A program made the translations under genes and the position numbers. Below the pieces are notes generated by a model. The model was not told the origin of the DNA. It searched no databases and was given only the letters and a program-made list of their open reading frames with translations. A stretch of DNA of 64,000 nt, from NCBI GenBank assembly GCA_001683735.1, contig LUGG01000002.1, forward strand, positions 2,666,001-2,730,000. Direction: 5' to 3'. This document shows positions 1-13,338 of the stretch, piece after piece (the stretch's first letter is position 1; each line of letters starts with the position of its first letter). The DNA comes from Grifola frondosa (lineage: Eukaryota; Basidiomycota; Agaricomycetes; Polyporales; Grifolaceae).

Positions 1-1567
1 CCGCACGCCACAACATGTAATTGCGCACGAAGGGAGTAGTGTTTTTGCACATCAGACCCTTCTTCACCGCTCGCAGCCCACGAGAATTGTCGGCGCCCAT
101 GCTGATCGCGTAGTATGCATACGAAAGTTTCGGGTTGCGCTCTACGGCTCGCTGTCCGAGCTCGACGGCTTCCGGAATGCGCTGACGGATGATGAGGAAT
201 TTAAGTTCCACGATATCTGCCATGTCGAGGTCCGCGGGGCTACCATGCGCGCGGAGGGCTTTCGCGCAATGCGGCAGTGCATCTGTCCACATTTTGAAAG
301 GCAGGCCGATATCGAAAATCTCATATTTCCCAGTACGCTCATTCATGGCCTGGTACCCGCCCTCCGCGATAGAGAACTCTGTGCGCAAGATCAGCTGTGA
401 GAGCGTCTTCCCTAGGGCATATAGATCGCGGTCCTGGGCGCATTGCATCATCGCTTTCTGGTAGTCCGCAGAGCCCTTGAGCGTGAGCGTCGTGTCACAC
501 GCCCCAGGTCCGAAATCCATCATGACGTCCACCAGATTGTCGGGAAAACGACGGCTCACGGCCGCAAGGAATTTGTGAGGGTCGTGGAACCGAATGTCCT
601 GCTCGCACTCAGCATGATTGAGGCGAACGAGCCCGCCGATGGCATTACACCGAAGACTCAAGTTATTACTGCGGAGACATGCTACGAGCAGGCGCAGCAT
701 CTGCGGCTGAGCTTTGCACTCCTTGAAGCAGTGCAGCGTTGCGCTAGTCAACAGCCCGAAGGCATGGCTCATCATATAATGAGACGCAGTCGGCTTGCGG
801 AGGTTCTCGACAGTTACTTTGAGTGTAGAGCGGACGTCGATATCCTTCAGTAGTTTGGAGTTCGGAGGTTGGTCGTTCCCGAGTACGGCGCTGGTCGCAT
901 GAGCCATCGTAACCGTGGCTAATTCCATGACCTTCGGATCGTCGGGGAGCTCTTGGATGAGGCGAACAAGAGTAGGATTTTGGCGTGCAATTTCTTGGCG
1001 AGCAGCAACCCCTCCATGGTGAGTAACGGTAGACAACGCCCGCAGCGCGACGTGTCGAGTTAAAGGCATGTCCAACAACGGTATCATCTTAGACACCAGG
1101 CCTATAAACAGACTGAGATGCAGATGCACGGCATGTGAACACGTATACGATAGCACCTACCTTCCTTGAACAACTTGTCCCGCAAGATGACATCCGCGCT
1201 CATCTTTGCCCAAATCCCAACTATTCCTCCCATCAGCTTCTCATTGTGACTGCGCATGCCAACAATGTATGCATTATCCAGCCGCTTGTAATATTCAGGG
1301 AAACGAGCATGAACCTTTTTCAGACCGCTACGAGTGGTAAGATCTGTAGCGCATTGTTCAACTCAGATACAATATCATCGTTGGGATGAGGATGGACATA
1401 CCTGGAAGGTCGAAATGCTCGCACAAGATGTTGGCAATGAACTCCCAGCCTTCAGCATTCTCGATATCATGCACAAATGTGTCCGAGTTCGTGATAGCTG
1501 GGACCCTCGGTGTAGATTTAGGCTTCGGTCGAGCGCCGGTCTTCCCTTTAGCGCGCGGGCCTGGCAT
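1..1567 (-). CDS. Repeat-rich cytosolic protein, 5' part (C-terminus outside window)
   Basis: No function can be assigned. Three exons are visible on the minus strand: 1567-1402, 1343-1161 and 1101 to the window edge, joined by GT-AG introns of 58-59 nt with clean acceptors. The start at 1567 gives a basic Pro/Lys-rich N-terminus (MPGPRAKGKTGARPKPK). The last exon reads open for about 367 codons as a string of short amphipathic helices (for example MPLTRHVALRALSTVTHHGG) resembling armadillo/TPR solenoids, with no signal peptide or membrane segment. From general memory of Agaricomycete proteomes, this layout is common in proteins that end in a MYND zinc finger. That end is not in the window, so this is only a suggestion. 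No frame break was seen. Confidence 0.7.
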
Positions 1568-2118
1568 TATGAAGATTCAGTGTAAAAAAATCGGAGGGGT
1601 CAGCAGCACTTTGTGGTAATGACCACCTTGGAAGTTTAGATGGATGGAGGAAGAATGAAATAAACAAGCGGGGTCTCGAGTTTTTGTACCCTCGGAACGC
1701 GTCGCGCACGCGACGCGTTCGTAAATTAGCTGTCACCGATCACGCAGAATCGAAGATGCGTGCCACACTTGCGCATGCAGGAATTCAATCACTAAGCCGG
1801 GAATTTTTTCTCAAACGAATATTGCACGTAAGGTCGCAGAAATGGATAATCCAGGGCCAGGATACGCAGTTTATCGGTTCATGACTCGTCAATACAGTGC
1901 ATTACATGTAAGCCTACAGATGACTCTAACGATTCGCCTCAGAGGCATAAGTTAGCTATATAATCATACAGCGATACCGTCCTTCGGTGTAACCTGAATG
2001 CTGGCGCGGTGCTGGTCATAGCATGTGCAAAGCGATGGGTTGTGGAAAGAAATGTTGCGAAATGTGTAGATTATGAGGGTATCGAAGGGATGAGGAATGG
2101 AATACAATGACGACGCGA
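1568..2118. other. Intergenic, 550 bp
   Basis: This stretch lies between the 5' end of the left-edge gene and the 3' end of the ubiquitin protease gene. I see no open frame with family resemblance. It should hold the promoter of the former and the 3' UTR of the latter. Confidence 0.6.
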
Positions 2119-5100
2119 TCATATTCGCTCGTACATGCAAATGTAGGCCTTGGCCTTGAGCACTTCCTCGAGAGTGGTGAGCCGCACGATAGTGTCACTG
2201 ATATAGGCCCATTGTCTAGAATGCTTATGATGGTGCTCAGTGGTGATTTCCAGTATATGAGATGGATGGTCCCCGAGAGTGGGAGTCGAGGAATAGTCGG
2301 AACCTGAGACGGAGGCCGGAGGAGGATTTGACGATGGGAGTGCTGTGTACGCAATGTAGTGGCCACCCAGCTATGTAACATCGTCAGTAAGTGGAACAAC
2401 AACAGTGCAGAACACATTTACCATGTTTCCTATATGTACCACCACGGCGTAGAGGCGGTACATGCAATGTTCGTGGTTCTTCGCCTTCCCATTGACCTTC
2501 AGTTTCGCCGGGCCCTTCTTGCCCAATCCGAACTCCTCCTTTTTGGGTGCAAGGTAAGGTGCGAGATCCAGATATTCCGGAAAAGCAACGAAGTCGTCTA
2601 GTTTCTTGAAACCACTCGTGAACGACACCGAGTATGTCTTGGATGTCTGCTGGAACCGCTTGAGGTGCACTACCAGTATTGGGGGTGGCGTGGAGATGAG
2701 GTAGCGCTTGTACATCCGACGAGGGATTACCTGTTTTGAGCGTGGGACCTTGGGGGGAGAAGGCTGCTTGCTTGGAGCGCGAGAGGAAGACGGGGGGGTG
2801 GGCACCAAAAGTTTCTCTACAGATGCGTTTGGAGACATCGCGGGGGACGCCAACGGTGAGGCCAAAGACGACACGTCCGAATAAACAGAATTGTCGGCGG
2901 ATGAGTCGCTCCCAGACTCATCATAACTATCATCCGAGCTGTCGCTGCTATCCTCGGCACCATCCTTCCTCGCCTTTTTAGACCGTGCGCGCCGTCGGGC
3001 CCTCGGCGTTAGCAGAGATGCAGCGGCAGCTGTCGCGCCGGGTGTCCAGTGCTGAGGTAGGGCATCCGCCGACCGACTGCGCTCCATGTTCCGCGTCGAG
3101 GCGGGAGCAGAGTGTGGCGATTCTGGAGCGGTAGTCGAGATCAGCGGTATAGGCAGCCCACCAAAAGTGCTTGAACCCGTCGAGAGTTTCGCAGGACGCT
3201 TGTCGTCAGCGGGAGACGAATCGGCCCTCCGAAGTGGGATGGCGGAAGCAACTGTAGTGGGGGCCGAGGATATGGACGCCGTATCGTCGATTAGACTGGA
3301 TGTCATTGTGACAGTTGTTGATAGCACAGATGCGGATGCTGGGGAAACCCGCCCGCTACTGGACAAATCCGGAGATGACAGTAACGCGTCTTCCGAAGCT
3401 TTTACAGTCGCGCCCTGCGCGCTCTCTGCGGCTGTGACGCTCACGGGTTTTCCTCTCTTCTCCTCATCTGCTTCGCTCTGTTCACTCTCACTCCCTGCCT
3501 CGTTCTCATCTACCTCAGCCTTTCGTCGCGGGCGATACGTGCCATTCGCGATCTTCCAACATCGGTGGCATCCGACCATGTTATCGCCCTCCATAATCTC
3601 GACGGCCGTGAACATTCGGAGACACTCCTCGATACCCGGCATATGACCCAGCTTGGCCCAGAGCGCCTGCGCCGAAAGCGACGGCGACGATGGGACACCA
3701 TTTGTGCCCGTCCCTGCGAATGCATGCTGCAGCATCGCCAGTGGGTTCCCCGACGATGGGTGCACGTCGGCGAGTATGTGCCGAAGGTATGACGACTCCG
3801 CATGCGACAACTTGGGCGCGGCAGGGGACTTCGCCCGCTTGTGCACAAACTGCGCGGATGTCCGCCGAATGTTAGGCAGCCTCGTGGACGCGAGGAGTGG
3901 CGAGGCCGGAAGCGGCGAGGCGACGGGCGACGGCGAGGGACCGCGCCCCTGCACGTTATCCGAGGCGTACCCCACATCAGAGCCTGCGTCGCCTGTCCGT
4001 GCAGCTGGGGCAAGAGAGCTATGCGCAGAAGATTCGGACTCCGCGTTCTTGTTCTCGCGAGCAGCCTCCTTGATCTCCGCCTTCCTTCCACGGTCCGCCA
4101 TGCGACTCGGCGGGCGTGAGTCCTTGTCCCTGCGGCCCATCTTCATCGACACGCTAATCCGCCGCGACAGCTTCGCCCACGCGTCGTCGTCCTTCTCCTT
4201 CTTGTCTTTGCCTTTATCTTTAACCTGACTCCCCTCATCGTCCTTCCTCTCCGTAGACTCCGAGAAGGAGACATGACTCACCTCCTTCTCGTCTCCACCT
4301 TCCACCACACCTTCGTCCTCAGTGACTACTGACGGTAGCGTTATGCCTAGAGATTCCACCGCCATCTCCCTTACCGAATTCCTCGCTTCGCCCTCTGCGC
4401 CTGCATGGTCGAAGCTATTACGCCGTGGGTCCTCATTCTCAGGCGGCTCTTCGGGAGGCGGCTCCTCAGAGCTTCTCCGCAGGGGGCTAGCAGGCACAGA
4501 AGACGAGCGCTGCATCTGTAAAAGTATGCCCCTTGCGCCCATGCTCGTGCCTGTGCCAATGCTCGCGTCCCGCCCCCACGCCCGGGGGGAGTATGCGGAG
4601 TTTGTCCGCGAGCTTCCTGATGCGGTCGCGCTTCCGCGCCTTGACATAGTCCTCCGGCTTGATGCTCAGGCTCAGGTCGTTAAATTCCTCATGCGTCACA
4701 GAGATCTTCTTGCACTTCTCGCACACCAGGATGCTCGCAAGCCGCCCGCCGAACAACATGTCCACGAACGATTCCAGCTTGTCTTCAGGTGCGAGCGCGT
4801 CGAGCGTAGGGGCAGGGGATGGAATAGGTATGCTGGGATCTGAGGACGATGGTGGCGGTAGCGCATGCGTCCGACGGCCCCGCCGCTCCTTCTCCTTCGG
4901 TGGGGGTGGCTGGCGCTTCTTGATCACGTCCAGCTCCTCCATCCGCATGGCATCTAGCATGTGTCGAAGGAACTCGTGCGCGTCCTGTTGCCGGAAGTCG
5001 AGGTACTGATCATACTTATGTCCAATTGTTGTCAAAATCTCCCTGCGGAGCGTTAGCACACTTACAATGGATGCGCAGATGCGGGACTAACTTCGGACTC

Positions 5101-5528
5101 ATGCTCTCGCGACGACGCGCGTCCTGAAAGCCCCACGCCTTACGCATGGTCGCGATGAAGATGTCGCCAAGCGGCATACTCTCTACCCACGGTTGCTCGT
5201 ACTGCCCTCCAAGATCATGTCCGTTTGTGAGCTGCGGTGATCGACGTGCCATGATTGGGGCGCCCATCGCGCTGTGCAACGTGGGCGGCACGGGGGTAAA
5301 GTGGACAAGGTCGTACAGTAGGCGCGTCGCGATGAGCTGTAGAAAAATTTAGTGGATGTAAAGAAATATGAATGGGATACATACACCCTGCAATGTAGAG
5401 TTCATGAAACAGGTATTGCCGTGGTTGATGAGTCCTGGAGGTAAGTTTGCGTTCTTCTCATCTTCTTCGCGCTGCTTCCTCGCCTTGTACATTTCCTGGG
5501 GTGTCTGCGTCTTCTTGTGCTTCGCCAT
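2119..5528 (-). CDS. Ubiquitin carboxyl-terminal hydrolase (USP, peptidase C19)
   Basis: A cysteine protease that removes ubiquitin from proteins. The Cys box GLINHGNTCFMNSTLQG lies in exon 1. The QQDAHEFLRHMLDAM block follows, then a zinc-binding-type CEKC, the LVVHLKRFQ strand and the His box (G)GHYIAYTAL in the last exon. About 500 residues of Ser/Pro/acidic low-complexity sequence (about 2,750-4,500) separate the two catalytic halves, an insertion seen in USP16/45-like enzymes. The ATG at 5528 is the first Met before the Cys box. Five exons are inferred; the intron at 4579-4516 (64 nt, weak donor, good cttttacag acceptor) explains the frame change there. All catalytic boxes are intact, making this one of the cleanest genes in the window. 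It is head-to-head with the eIF4E gene. Confidence 0.9.
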
Positions 5529-5996
5529 GGTCAAGTGGCTGGTGGAACGGAAGGCCTATAAGTCAAGCGCTTCATACACGCGCAGTCAGCTTACCATGAG
5601 TGGTACTTACAAAATGGGGTCTCGCAGTAGTTAGGGCAGAGCCGGTGAATGAATATACAGCGCCCCGCGCAGAGGAACGTGGGTGAGCGAGAGAATCGGG
5701 CTGCCTGCGCAGTATGTGGCGAGAATGACGGCTAACACTACTCGAGTAGCAACGGCGTCGTGAAGATCCGAGAAGAAAGTGCCCACCAGCCGGGCTACAG
5801 CGAGATGATCACTCGTCGACGCTCGTCGTGCAAGTCGAAGTCGTCGTTCAGCACGTCGACGGTCGCGCAGTGGTCGCCCGGGGCCCGGGCCGTTTAACGT
5901 TATTATTAATGTTACTAGTTTAGTTTTGTATTAAATAATTTGACGTAGCGATAAGTGGGAGGCGGGTGGTGTGGCGGGTTGAAGCTGACGGTGACG
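5529..5996. promoter_or_regulatory. Bidirectional promoter region, USP / eIF4E
   Basis: About 470 bp separate two divergent start codons. The stretch contains a GC-rich palindrome (GGCCCGGGCC) at about 5,881 followed by an AT-rich TTAACGTTATTATTAA tract. No TATA box is evident. Both genes are housekeeping, which suits a shared TATA-less promoter. Confidence 0.45.
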
Positions 5997-7444
5997 ATGT
6001 CTGCTCCCCCGGTCGCTGCGCAAGTTCCCTCCCTCGATGCCCCCAAGCCCGACCGCCCGCCCTCCGCCCCCGACTCCCTTCTCTCAATCAGCTCGCCGCA
6101 CGCATCAACCTGAATGCCGGTGCCAACCCTGCCTCCGCTGCCTCCCGCCCCCGCCTCGCAGCATCCCTCCTCCGCACCAGCTCCCAGAGCTCTCTCTCCA
6201 CCGCAGCCTCCACCGCAGCCTCCACTGCAGCCTCCACTTCCGACTCTATCGTCGTCAATGCCCCCAGCACGCGTTCCGGTTCCCCCCTCTCCACCTCTCC
6301 GCCCAACAGCAGCTCCACCACGCCCTGCCCGAGAATGGTGAGCCGCTCACCGTCGACAAGCTCGATCGCCTGAACAAGGAGACCGAGAGAAGAGAAAAGG
6401 TGCCAGCTGGGTACAAGAACATCCCCAGTCTCGATGCCATCACTGCGCGTCTCGCGAAGGCGAGGACGCTCAGCATTGATGGCTCTGCGAACCCCCAGAG
6501 GCAGAGACCATCGAAGATCCCAAGACCCCCGGCCTGCGCATCAAGGCTCCAGAGCACCCGCTCGAGCATTCTTGGTAGGCCGTACATCACTATTCGTTCT
6601 TGCAGATATATTCCTAACCTTTCTTCGTGCGCAGGACGATTTTCCACGACACCAAGAATAAGGTACCCTTCACGCTCTCCTCCGCACCGGGTGAGCCTCC
6701 GAACTCTGCGCACTTCATGGCCCCCGAATCGGAGGAGTACGAGGCGGGGCTCACCGTAATCGGCGAGTGCGACACGGTTGAGTCGTTCTGCCGCTACTTC
6801 AACTGGCTGAAGCCGCCCTCCAAGCTCGAGCGCAACTCCAATTACCATCTCTTCAAGTCGGGCATCAAGCCCATGTGGGAGGACGAGGCGAACGCAAACG
6901 GCGGAAAGTGGGTGCTCACGATGAAGAACAATCCTCAGCTGCTCGACCGCTGCTGGAGCTGGCTTGCCATGGCGCTCGTCGGCGAGGACCTCGACGAGGG
7001 CGACGAGATCTGCGGCGCGGTCGTCAGCTTGCGCAGCAAGGTCGACCGCATACAGCTCTGGACCCGCTCGAAAGAGGACGTCGAGAAGATCAACGGCATC
7101 GGGCGCAAGATGGCCAAGCTCCTTGACATCTCCGAGGCTGACGGCATTGGCCTCGAGTTCCAGGTTCGTGCAGCGTGTTCCCGTCCACCTTCATGTTAAT
7201 TCATGTTGTTTGTGCAGTACAACAATGATGATAAACAGGTTCCGAATAAGTTCCTGACCATCCAAACCGTGCCCTCGTCGTCTTACCGCACCTCGTTCCA
7301 TGGCAACCCCCCGGGTTCAGCCCGGTCGCGGGACCAGGAGAAGGTCCCGCAGCGGTTGGCGCAGGTCCTGCAGCTGCATTCGCCGGTTTCGGCGCTGGAG
7401 GCGCGGGGGTGTTGGGCTCCGGATGGAGAGGCAAGCGTACGTGA
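5997..7444 (+). CDS. Eukaryotic initiation factor 4E family, 4EHP/class II-like
   Basis: Cap-binding protein of translation initiation or repression. After a Ser/Ala/Pro-rich N-terminus come YKNIPSLDAITARLAK, then the core: EHSWTIFHDT (split by an intron at about 6,573-6,634), SNYHLFKSGIKPMWEDEANA, NGGKWVLTM, CWSWLAMALVGEDL, EICGAVVSLRSK. GIKPMWED followed by NGGKW and CGAVVS is the pattern I associate with eIF4E2/4EHP rather than canonical eIF4E. A second intron follows FQ at about 7,163. The reading frame is broken four times (about 6,040-6,075, 6,330, 6,490, 7,312), each in or beside a C-rich run. Beyond the last break the alternative frame gives a Gly/Ala-rich tail ending WRGKRT at 7,444; the uncorrected frame stops at 7,466. 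Start chosen at ATG 5997. Confidence 0.85.
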
Positions 7445-7735
7445 GCGCGTGACTGATATATCTTGAGATTGAGATCAGGATGAGACTTGAAGGCTACGAG
7501 CGAAGTCCACGGGGGATGCATGTACGATTTTTTGGACATTGGCGGCGCAGCGCAGACAGCAGACGGGCACGCGAGAGGTTTTCCCGCGGTGGTGTATATC
7601 ATACACGTTACTCCAGCTTATTTATTACAACAGCGAATAATGTAGAGGGGATGGATACAGCACATGGAACCACGCCGCAACATATCTAATGTCCACCTTG
7701 AAAAAGGCCAAGCATCAAACACAGCCCGACATGCG

Positions 7736-10700
7736 TTATGACGAGGCCGCTGTGCCCGCAGCTTCCACATCGCTTGGCGGTGGAACGGGCGCGCTGTCAG
7801 TGCTTGCCTCAGCACTGTTAAGTTTCTCTAGCCACTTCTTCCGTTGCGCGTTGCGTGCGGCCAAGGCCCGCCCTGCTGCTGTGCGCTCCTCCGAAGTGGA
7901 TAGGCGGAACATGAAGTCCTCCGTGTTGGATACGAAGAACAGGCGGTACGTCCGCACGCAGACCTTGATCTCGAGGCCGCCCCGCCCGACGATTTCGGGC
8001 ATCCCACCCGATGCAGCCGGGATCTTCGTTCTAGACAAGACATGTCAGCGTTCACAGTAAGAAGCCTGTTAAATTTCGGAATATTACTGACCGACGGAGG
8101 AATGGTCGCTGATGGTCGACGACGTGGGCACGCCCGCAGTGTAATGATGCTGTGCGGAGGTCAGATCATGAAAGTTAGGGAGAGCAAAGCCGTACGGAGA
8201 CGAAGGATTCGATGTATGCCTGCCAACGTCCAGTGAGGACTTCCGAGTCGTCAAAGCTCGAGTCGTCCTTCCCAATCAGTTGTACGGTGACCGTCTTCGA
8301 GTCATGTAGCTAACAAACAGACCGTGAGCGGAAAATAAGCCTACTCAGCTGTCGAGCATTCTTACCAATCCATGCGGAAGAGGTTCTCATCAGGGCCCAA
8401 GACTCTCTCGGTGTTCTTCCTGCAGTTGATTAGGTCTTGCGTCGATGGAGATGGAATTTCTCGCTCGCGGCGCAAGATATCGAACAACTCTTGACTCTTG
8501 GGTCTGAGAGTATGTTTTGGACCTATTCGAACCTTAGCCACATTTGGGATAACGGATGATGAATAGGTCATGCCTGCTTGATCAGTGCTCCAATGACCTT
8601 GTCGATGGTGAATAGCTTGTATCCATGCTAGGGGCACTTGAGCTTCAAATTTCACCAGGAATCGTAGGAAGACATACCTTCATGCCGAACATAGACCGCA
8701 TCTGCTCTTCGAAAACATGGATTTCCAGCTCATTGTCAAACAGCTTTCACACGACTCTAGCATCAGGTCATAATAATGGACCGCACTAGGGTTGCATGAT
8801 AGGCGAGGGCCCCTCCACCTTGGAAGAAGCTGATGATGTACCAGCCAATTCGGCGGCCACAGTTTTGCACAAATGCAATCTGGAATATAGAAGCTACGGA
8901 AACGGATGAGCAGTCGCTTAAACGCAAGGACTAGAGCAACATTACCTCTAACAAGCGGAACATCACATAGAAACGTCGTGTTGGTGAAGAAACTGCCTCG
9001 CCGTCGTGTCGACGACTTCTCAGTCGTACTTGAAGGGGCTTGGCCATTTGGCGCACCGTTTTCTGACCGCCCGTCGTCTCCGTCGACCTGCATAACATCT
9101 GACAGAGCGGGAGATGCGAAACGAGAGCCTGAAGGGGACGCAGCCTCCTGTGCGCGTGTCCGTCGACTGGACTTTGCTTGTTCGTTTTCAGCACCTCTTC
9201 CGAAGATCACCAGAAGAGCTTGCACCTCCGCCTTTCCTATGACTCCTGCCTGACCGGGAGCTGCCATTGACACTGAGGCCCTCAGACTCGTCCGCCAAGC
9301 TCTCTAACTCCATGTCACTATCAACCGTTTCGTGGTGTGCACGAATACAGCATTGAACGCCACAGGATCGAGCATGAAGAATAACGGGACAAACGACCGC
9401 AGGAATGTCTCAATCTTCTTACGGTCTGCGAGGACTATATGGCCCTGGGTGCGGTCCAAGAACGACAGCGTCAACTTTAGCGCGTCTTGGAGCACCGAGA
9501 CATCCTCCACTACGAACTCCAGTTGATGTCGAGGCCGAGTCCGTGCGAACAGAGGGTCGATCAACGACGCACGCTTTGCCATCTGCTCGTCTCGCGCTGT
9601 TTCAATCTGGTTCACGAAGGCCTTCTGCGTGATCGCCTTCTTGTCTGCAGCCCTGAACGTGATAGCCTGGTGGTCAAGTGACTTGCAGTAATTCCGCGCG
9701 TCCACCTCTCGCCAGACTTTGTTCCACTCGCGCTGAGCTCGCTTCCACTCCTCATGCTTCTGCTTCAGCCGCGTCAGCACGACAGGTATGGCGGCGGCGG
9801 GGACATCCTGCATCGCCTGGTAGACCTCCACGCCCCGCTTCCCGTCCGTAGATCTTCTTGATGACACGCTGGTGAATGCTCTTCCCCGCACCGCCGAGAT
9901 TGGGCTTCAGCTTGAAGTTGTTTCGCTCCTCGGGGCTGAGTTGTGCAATCTTGTTGTTGAGTGGCTCGAGCATTTGGATCGTGCGATGAACGGCTTCGAT
10001 GTGGAAGTCATACTCGTGGCGTTCCTCCTCGCTACGATGCAGAGCTTCTTCATAAATGTTCTTCTTGTGTGCCAGGAATCCTGAATCCTCGCTTGCGAAC
10101 GTAGGCTGGGAGACCCACTCGTCATTCAATACTGACTTGCACATCTCGTCTCGCCCCGAACACGTAACGTTGACCTCCTAGACAAGTACCACGCTGAAAT
10201 ATGAGAACATGCCATGCAAAAGGATACCTAACACGACTTACGCTTGCAGGCAATTTTCGATAACTTCCGTATCGCACATGCAACTGATCTCGCGTCGGCC
10301 TGTCCAATACTCCCATGGGCCTCGTCCAGACATCTTCAGCGCTGATATAACGTTCTTTCCTCTCATCCCACCCCAGAATATCTTTGAACTGGGCCATCAG
10401 TTCCCCATCACCGAGGAACGATCGGCTCTCTCGCACTAACCGTGCAGTATCAATGATGTCCTGCGTAAATAGGTTCACAAGCTTCAAGAACTCGTTATAC
10501 GTTTCCCGATTATCTAGAGCGCGCTTGACACGATCGAAGAACTGAGTGTCGTCGGCAGGCTGTGGTCCGGACGACTGAGTGGCTGTCACTGGAATGGGCG
10601 CTGGAAGAGGTACTGGCTGGACATGATGAGTGTGTGCCTGGGATGGATGTGCGTGCGCCGAGCGACGAGGAGAGCTTGGTACGGCTGCTTGCCGTTGCGT

Positions 10701-12064
10701 GAATGAGGGGGAGGGCACTTCATTGACAGCAGATTGTACCTTCGCTTTCTTCGCCTTGAGATTTGTGAGCAAATTTTATATGGAAAGTCAACTAACCAAT
10801 TTACCTTGTTTCCAGTGGTCTTGGATGCTTCCTTGTCCTTCTCTCTTTCTACTGGTTTCCTCTTCCGTTTCTGAGGAAGAGTCGACGCGGAAGCCGCAGT
10901 TGATGCACCTTCGGCCTTCCTTTTGGACGACCTCAAGTCATTCACTGGCGTCGCCACTTTGCGAATCTCCTCCAGCTCCGCTAGGCGCGACAGCTCAACC
11001 ATCTGCATCTCCTTATCCGGTAGAAATTCGACAAAATCCTTCATAAGATCTGGCGCATCCTTCAGCAGCTCGCCCACTCGGCGAACCACCTCGCCCTGCG
11101 GATATCGAGCTGAGAGGAAGGCAATTGACCACTGTTCCTGACTACGCACGTCATTCGGTGGCATGCCTGAGGTCTCAGAGAGAATCTCCAGGAACTTTCT
11201 GTACACCTCGGGCTCGTTCGCATACCTTGTTCTGATTTTCTGGACGTATGATAGCGCGGGTGATAGGTCCACATCGGTTATTTGCGTCGAGGGAAAGCTC
11301 TCCATGCTTTCCAATGCTGCATTCAGACCCTGCATTGAATTGACGCGTAAGGTACCAGAGCCACCGAGTTTGAATGGTCCATTTGTTGCTTGTGTGGTGG
11401 TACCAGCAGGGGTCGTCACAGTGATGTAGTTCGGGTCAAGATTATCGGTCGTACATTCGATGCGATAACCCGCTGGGAGAAACGTGTTAAACCTTGGATA
11501 AGCGATAGATGACCGTGGAACAAATTAGACACTCGTTGGATGACGCCAGGAGTATCTATTCTGTATCATTTATGGACATTGTGAGCTTGACGGGATGAGT
11601 ATTTTGGATTTTGGATAATACTCACCGCTGGCTCTTAAACTCCTTCATAATATCAAGAAAATGGTTATAGACCTCCGGGTCATCCTGGAATTGCATTTTG
11701 ACCGAGTCGAGGTAGCTCAGCGCATCCGTTACATTCAGCTGTCTCTCCGAAGATTGGCTTAGGGCATCGGCGAGTGGTGCAGGTGAAGCGACCGCGTCAG
11801 TAGGATGAGGGTCGGATATAACCTTAGACACATCAGGAAGATTCGAGGACTCGGATTGAGCGATCACAGGAAAGATTTGTGGAGAAGGGGACGGCTGTCG
11901 GGAGGTGGCGACTTCTGTTCAACGTTGCTGGTGCTTTCGATGGGTTGTTCAACCGGTGGAGCTTCCGACGTAGTGGAAACCAAAGCGAGAGCACTAGGGG
12001 TAGGTTCCAAGTGTGCGGGGTCACTTGGCAGCACTGTGGCAGTCGCATCCTCGGTGTCTGCCAT
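7736..12064 (-). CDS. SIN3: SIN3 transcriptional co-repressor (paired amphipathic helix protein)
   Basis: Scaffold of the SIN3-HDAC histone deacetylase complex in the nucleus. In order: PAH1 ([20 protein letters not shown], about 11,640-11,770), PAH2 ([20 protein letters not shown], about 11,130-11,270), PAH3 ([20 protein letters not shown], about 10,330-10,540), the histone-deacetylase-interacting region ([20 protein letters not shown], about 9,860-10,150), then the C-terminal SIN3 domain ending [20 protein letters not shown]. Many short introns. The frame breaks by one base at about 11,911, 9,843, 8,972, 8,746, 8,498 and 8,131, most of them at short homopolymers; conserved residues continue in register on both sides. 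One intron near 8,550 would need a GC donor. Stop TAA at 7,736-7,738. Read as a functional gene with sequence errors; a recent pseudogene is the alternative. Confidence 0.88.
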
Positions 12065-12921
12065 GACGAGCAATAGCTATCCAGTGGACCTGCGGTAGCG
12101 TAGAATCCCAGAGATGATCACGTGCGTCAAGCCACGCGAGAATTAGACGCTTAATGACGGAAATATTGCCACACTGAACACTCGCGTACTACGATATCTA
12201 ATCTAAACCTACCACCGCCTTAGAACCTGTCGAGTAACTGTCTCAACCCATGGATTCCTGAATGTCTGGCATGTGTGACTGCGTATCTAGCCATGATCTC
12301 CGGTGTGAGCGATACGAGCAAACTCGTACACAGGTGAGGTCGCAAGCACATCGTTTCTTGCATTCGCTGCTGCTCGCGCCCTCTGAAATTGTGTGGAAGC
12401 TGGCAGGCCGCAGTCATAGCCTTTGTCCGTTTACACTGTTGTAAACAAAGCCCTCGAGGACACTCAATAACACCCAACGGATGTATGTGGACTTTTGGGA
12501 AATCCCTCCATCTAATCCAACCACAGATGCTCTTCGCTCATAGGCATTGAACTTATAAGAGCATGGATACCTGCGGTTCCATGAAAGCAACCCACGGTGC
12601 GTTGTCTCCAGCGTCATTGTAGCGGGTCTGCGGTGAAGTTGGAACGGTCTCGAACTTGAATATTTCCAATTCCGTCGGAAGGTTTGACGTCAAACACCCC
12701 ATTCAATAAGCAAACATGTGGCCTAGATGGCGATGCAGAATAATGAGAACGTATGAATCATCCTTGCTTGTCCGCTTTTCCGAGATTTGGGGAACAGGAC
12801 GGTGTCGAGGGTCTGGAGCCTCCCATGTATCAGACGAAAAGATGTTTCCATTGTCTTCCTGGAGTTCAGGCAACCGGGCTGAAAGCCGTCCTATAATCCC
12901 GGCAGCGATGTATGATGTCCA

Positions 12922-13338
12922 TTATCTTTTCAAGCGCACGTTGCTGAGGATGTTCGCGCGTTTATTTTCTAGCCCATTGAGGTGTGTCAAATAACGCTTG
13001 ACATCTCCCCAGACCCAGCCAGATTTTGATAGCCGCTCTGTTATACTCACCCCAGAATCTCCGAACACACTACAAACGTATGGAGTATTCGAAGTGGCGA
13101 AGTTCGTCTCTGATGTGGTGGATGTGGGATCATCAAAGAAGTTTGTTATTTGTACCCCATAGCGTGGTCGGAGGTCGGCCAGGAGACGGAGCCAGCCCGC
13201 AAGAGTTGAGCCATACCCGCGGCTGTCGGCAGAACCACCCACTTTGGTCAATTCGGACAAGCCAGAGAATCGTTCTCCGCCTATCCAAGGCTTTTGCTTC
13301 AAGCACTGTCCCAAGGAGAACTGTAAGTTGAGAGGCAC
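12922..13338 (-). CDS. Unrecognised open frame, 138 codons
   Basis: I do not recognise this protein. It reads through without a stop, has ordinary residue composition with segments such as GSTLAGWLRLLADLRPRYG, and lacks a signal peptide or membrane segment. No intron partner upstream or downstream could be joined to it. It may be a real exon or a chance frame. Confidence 0.2.
   Translation of the reverse strand: MPLNLQFSLGQCLKQKPWIGGERFSGLSELTKVGGSADSRGYGSTLAGWLRLLADLRPRYGVQITNFFDDPTSTTSETNFATSNTPYVCSVFGDSGVSITERLSKSGWVWGDVKRYLTHLNGLENKRANILSNVRLKR

Noticed and set aside
5997..12064. Calling eIF4E and SIN3 pseudogenes because of frame breaks
   Set aside because: Breaks are isolated single bases, mostly at short homopolymers, and conserved motifs and most splice sites are intact. 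Sequence error explains this more simply, though it is not proven.
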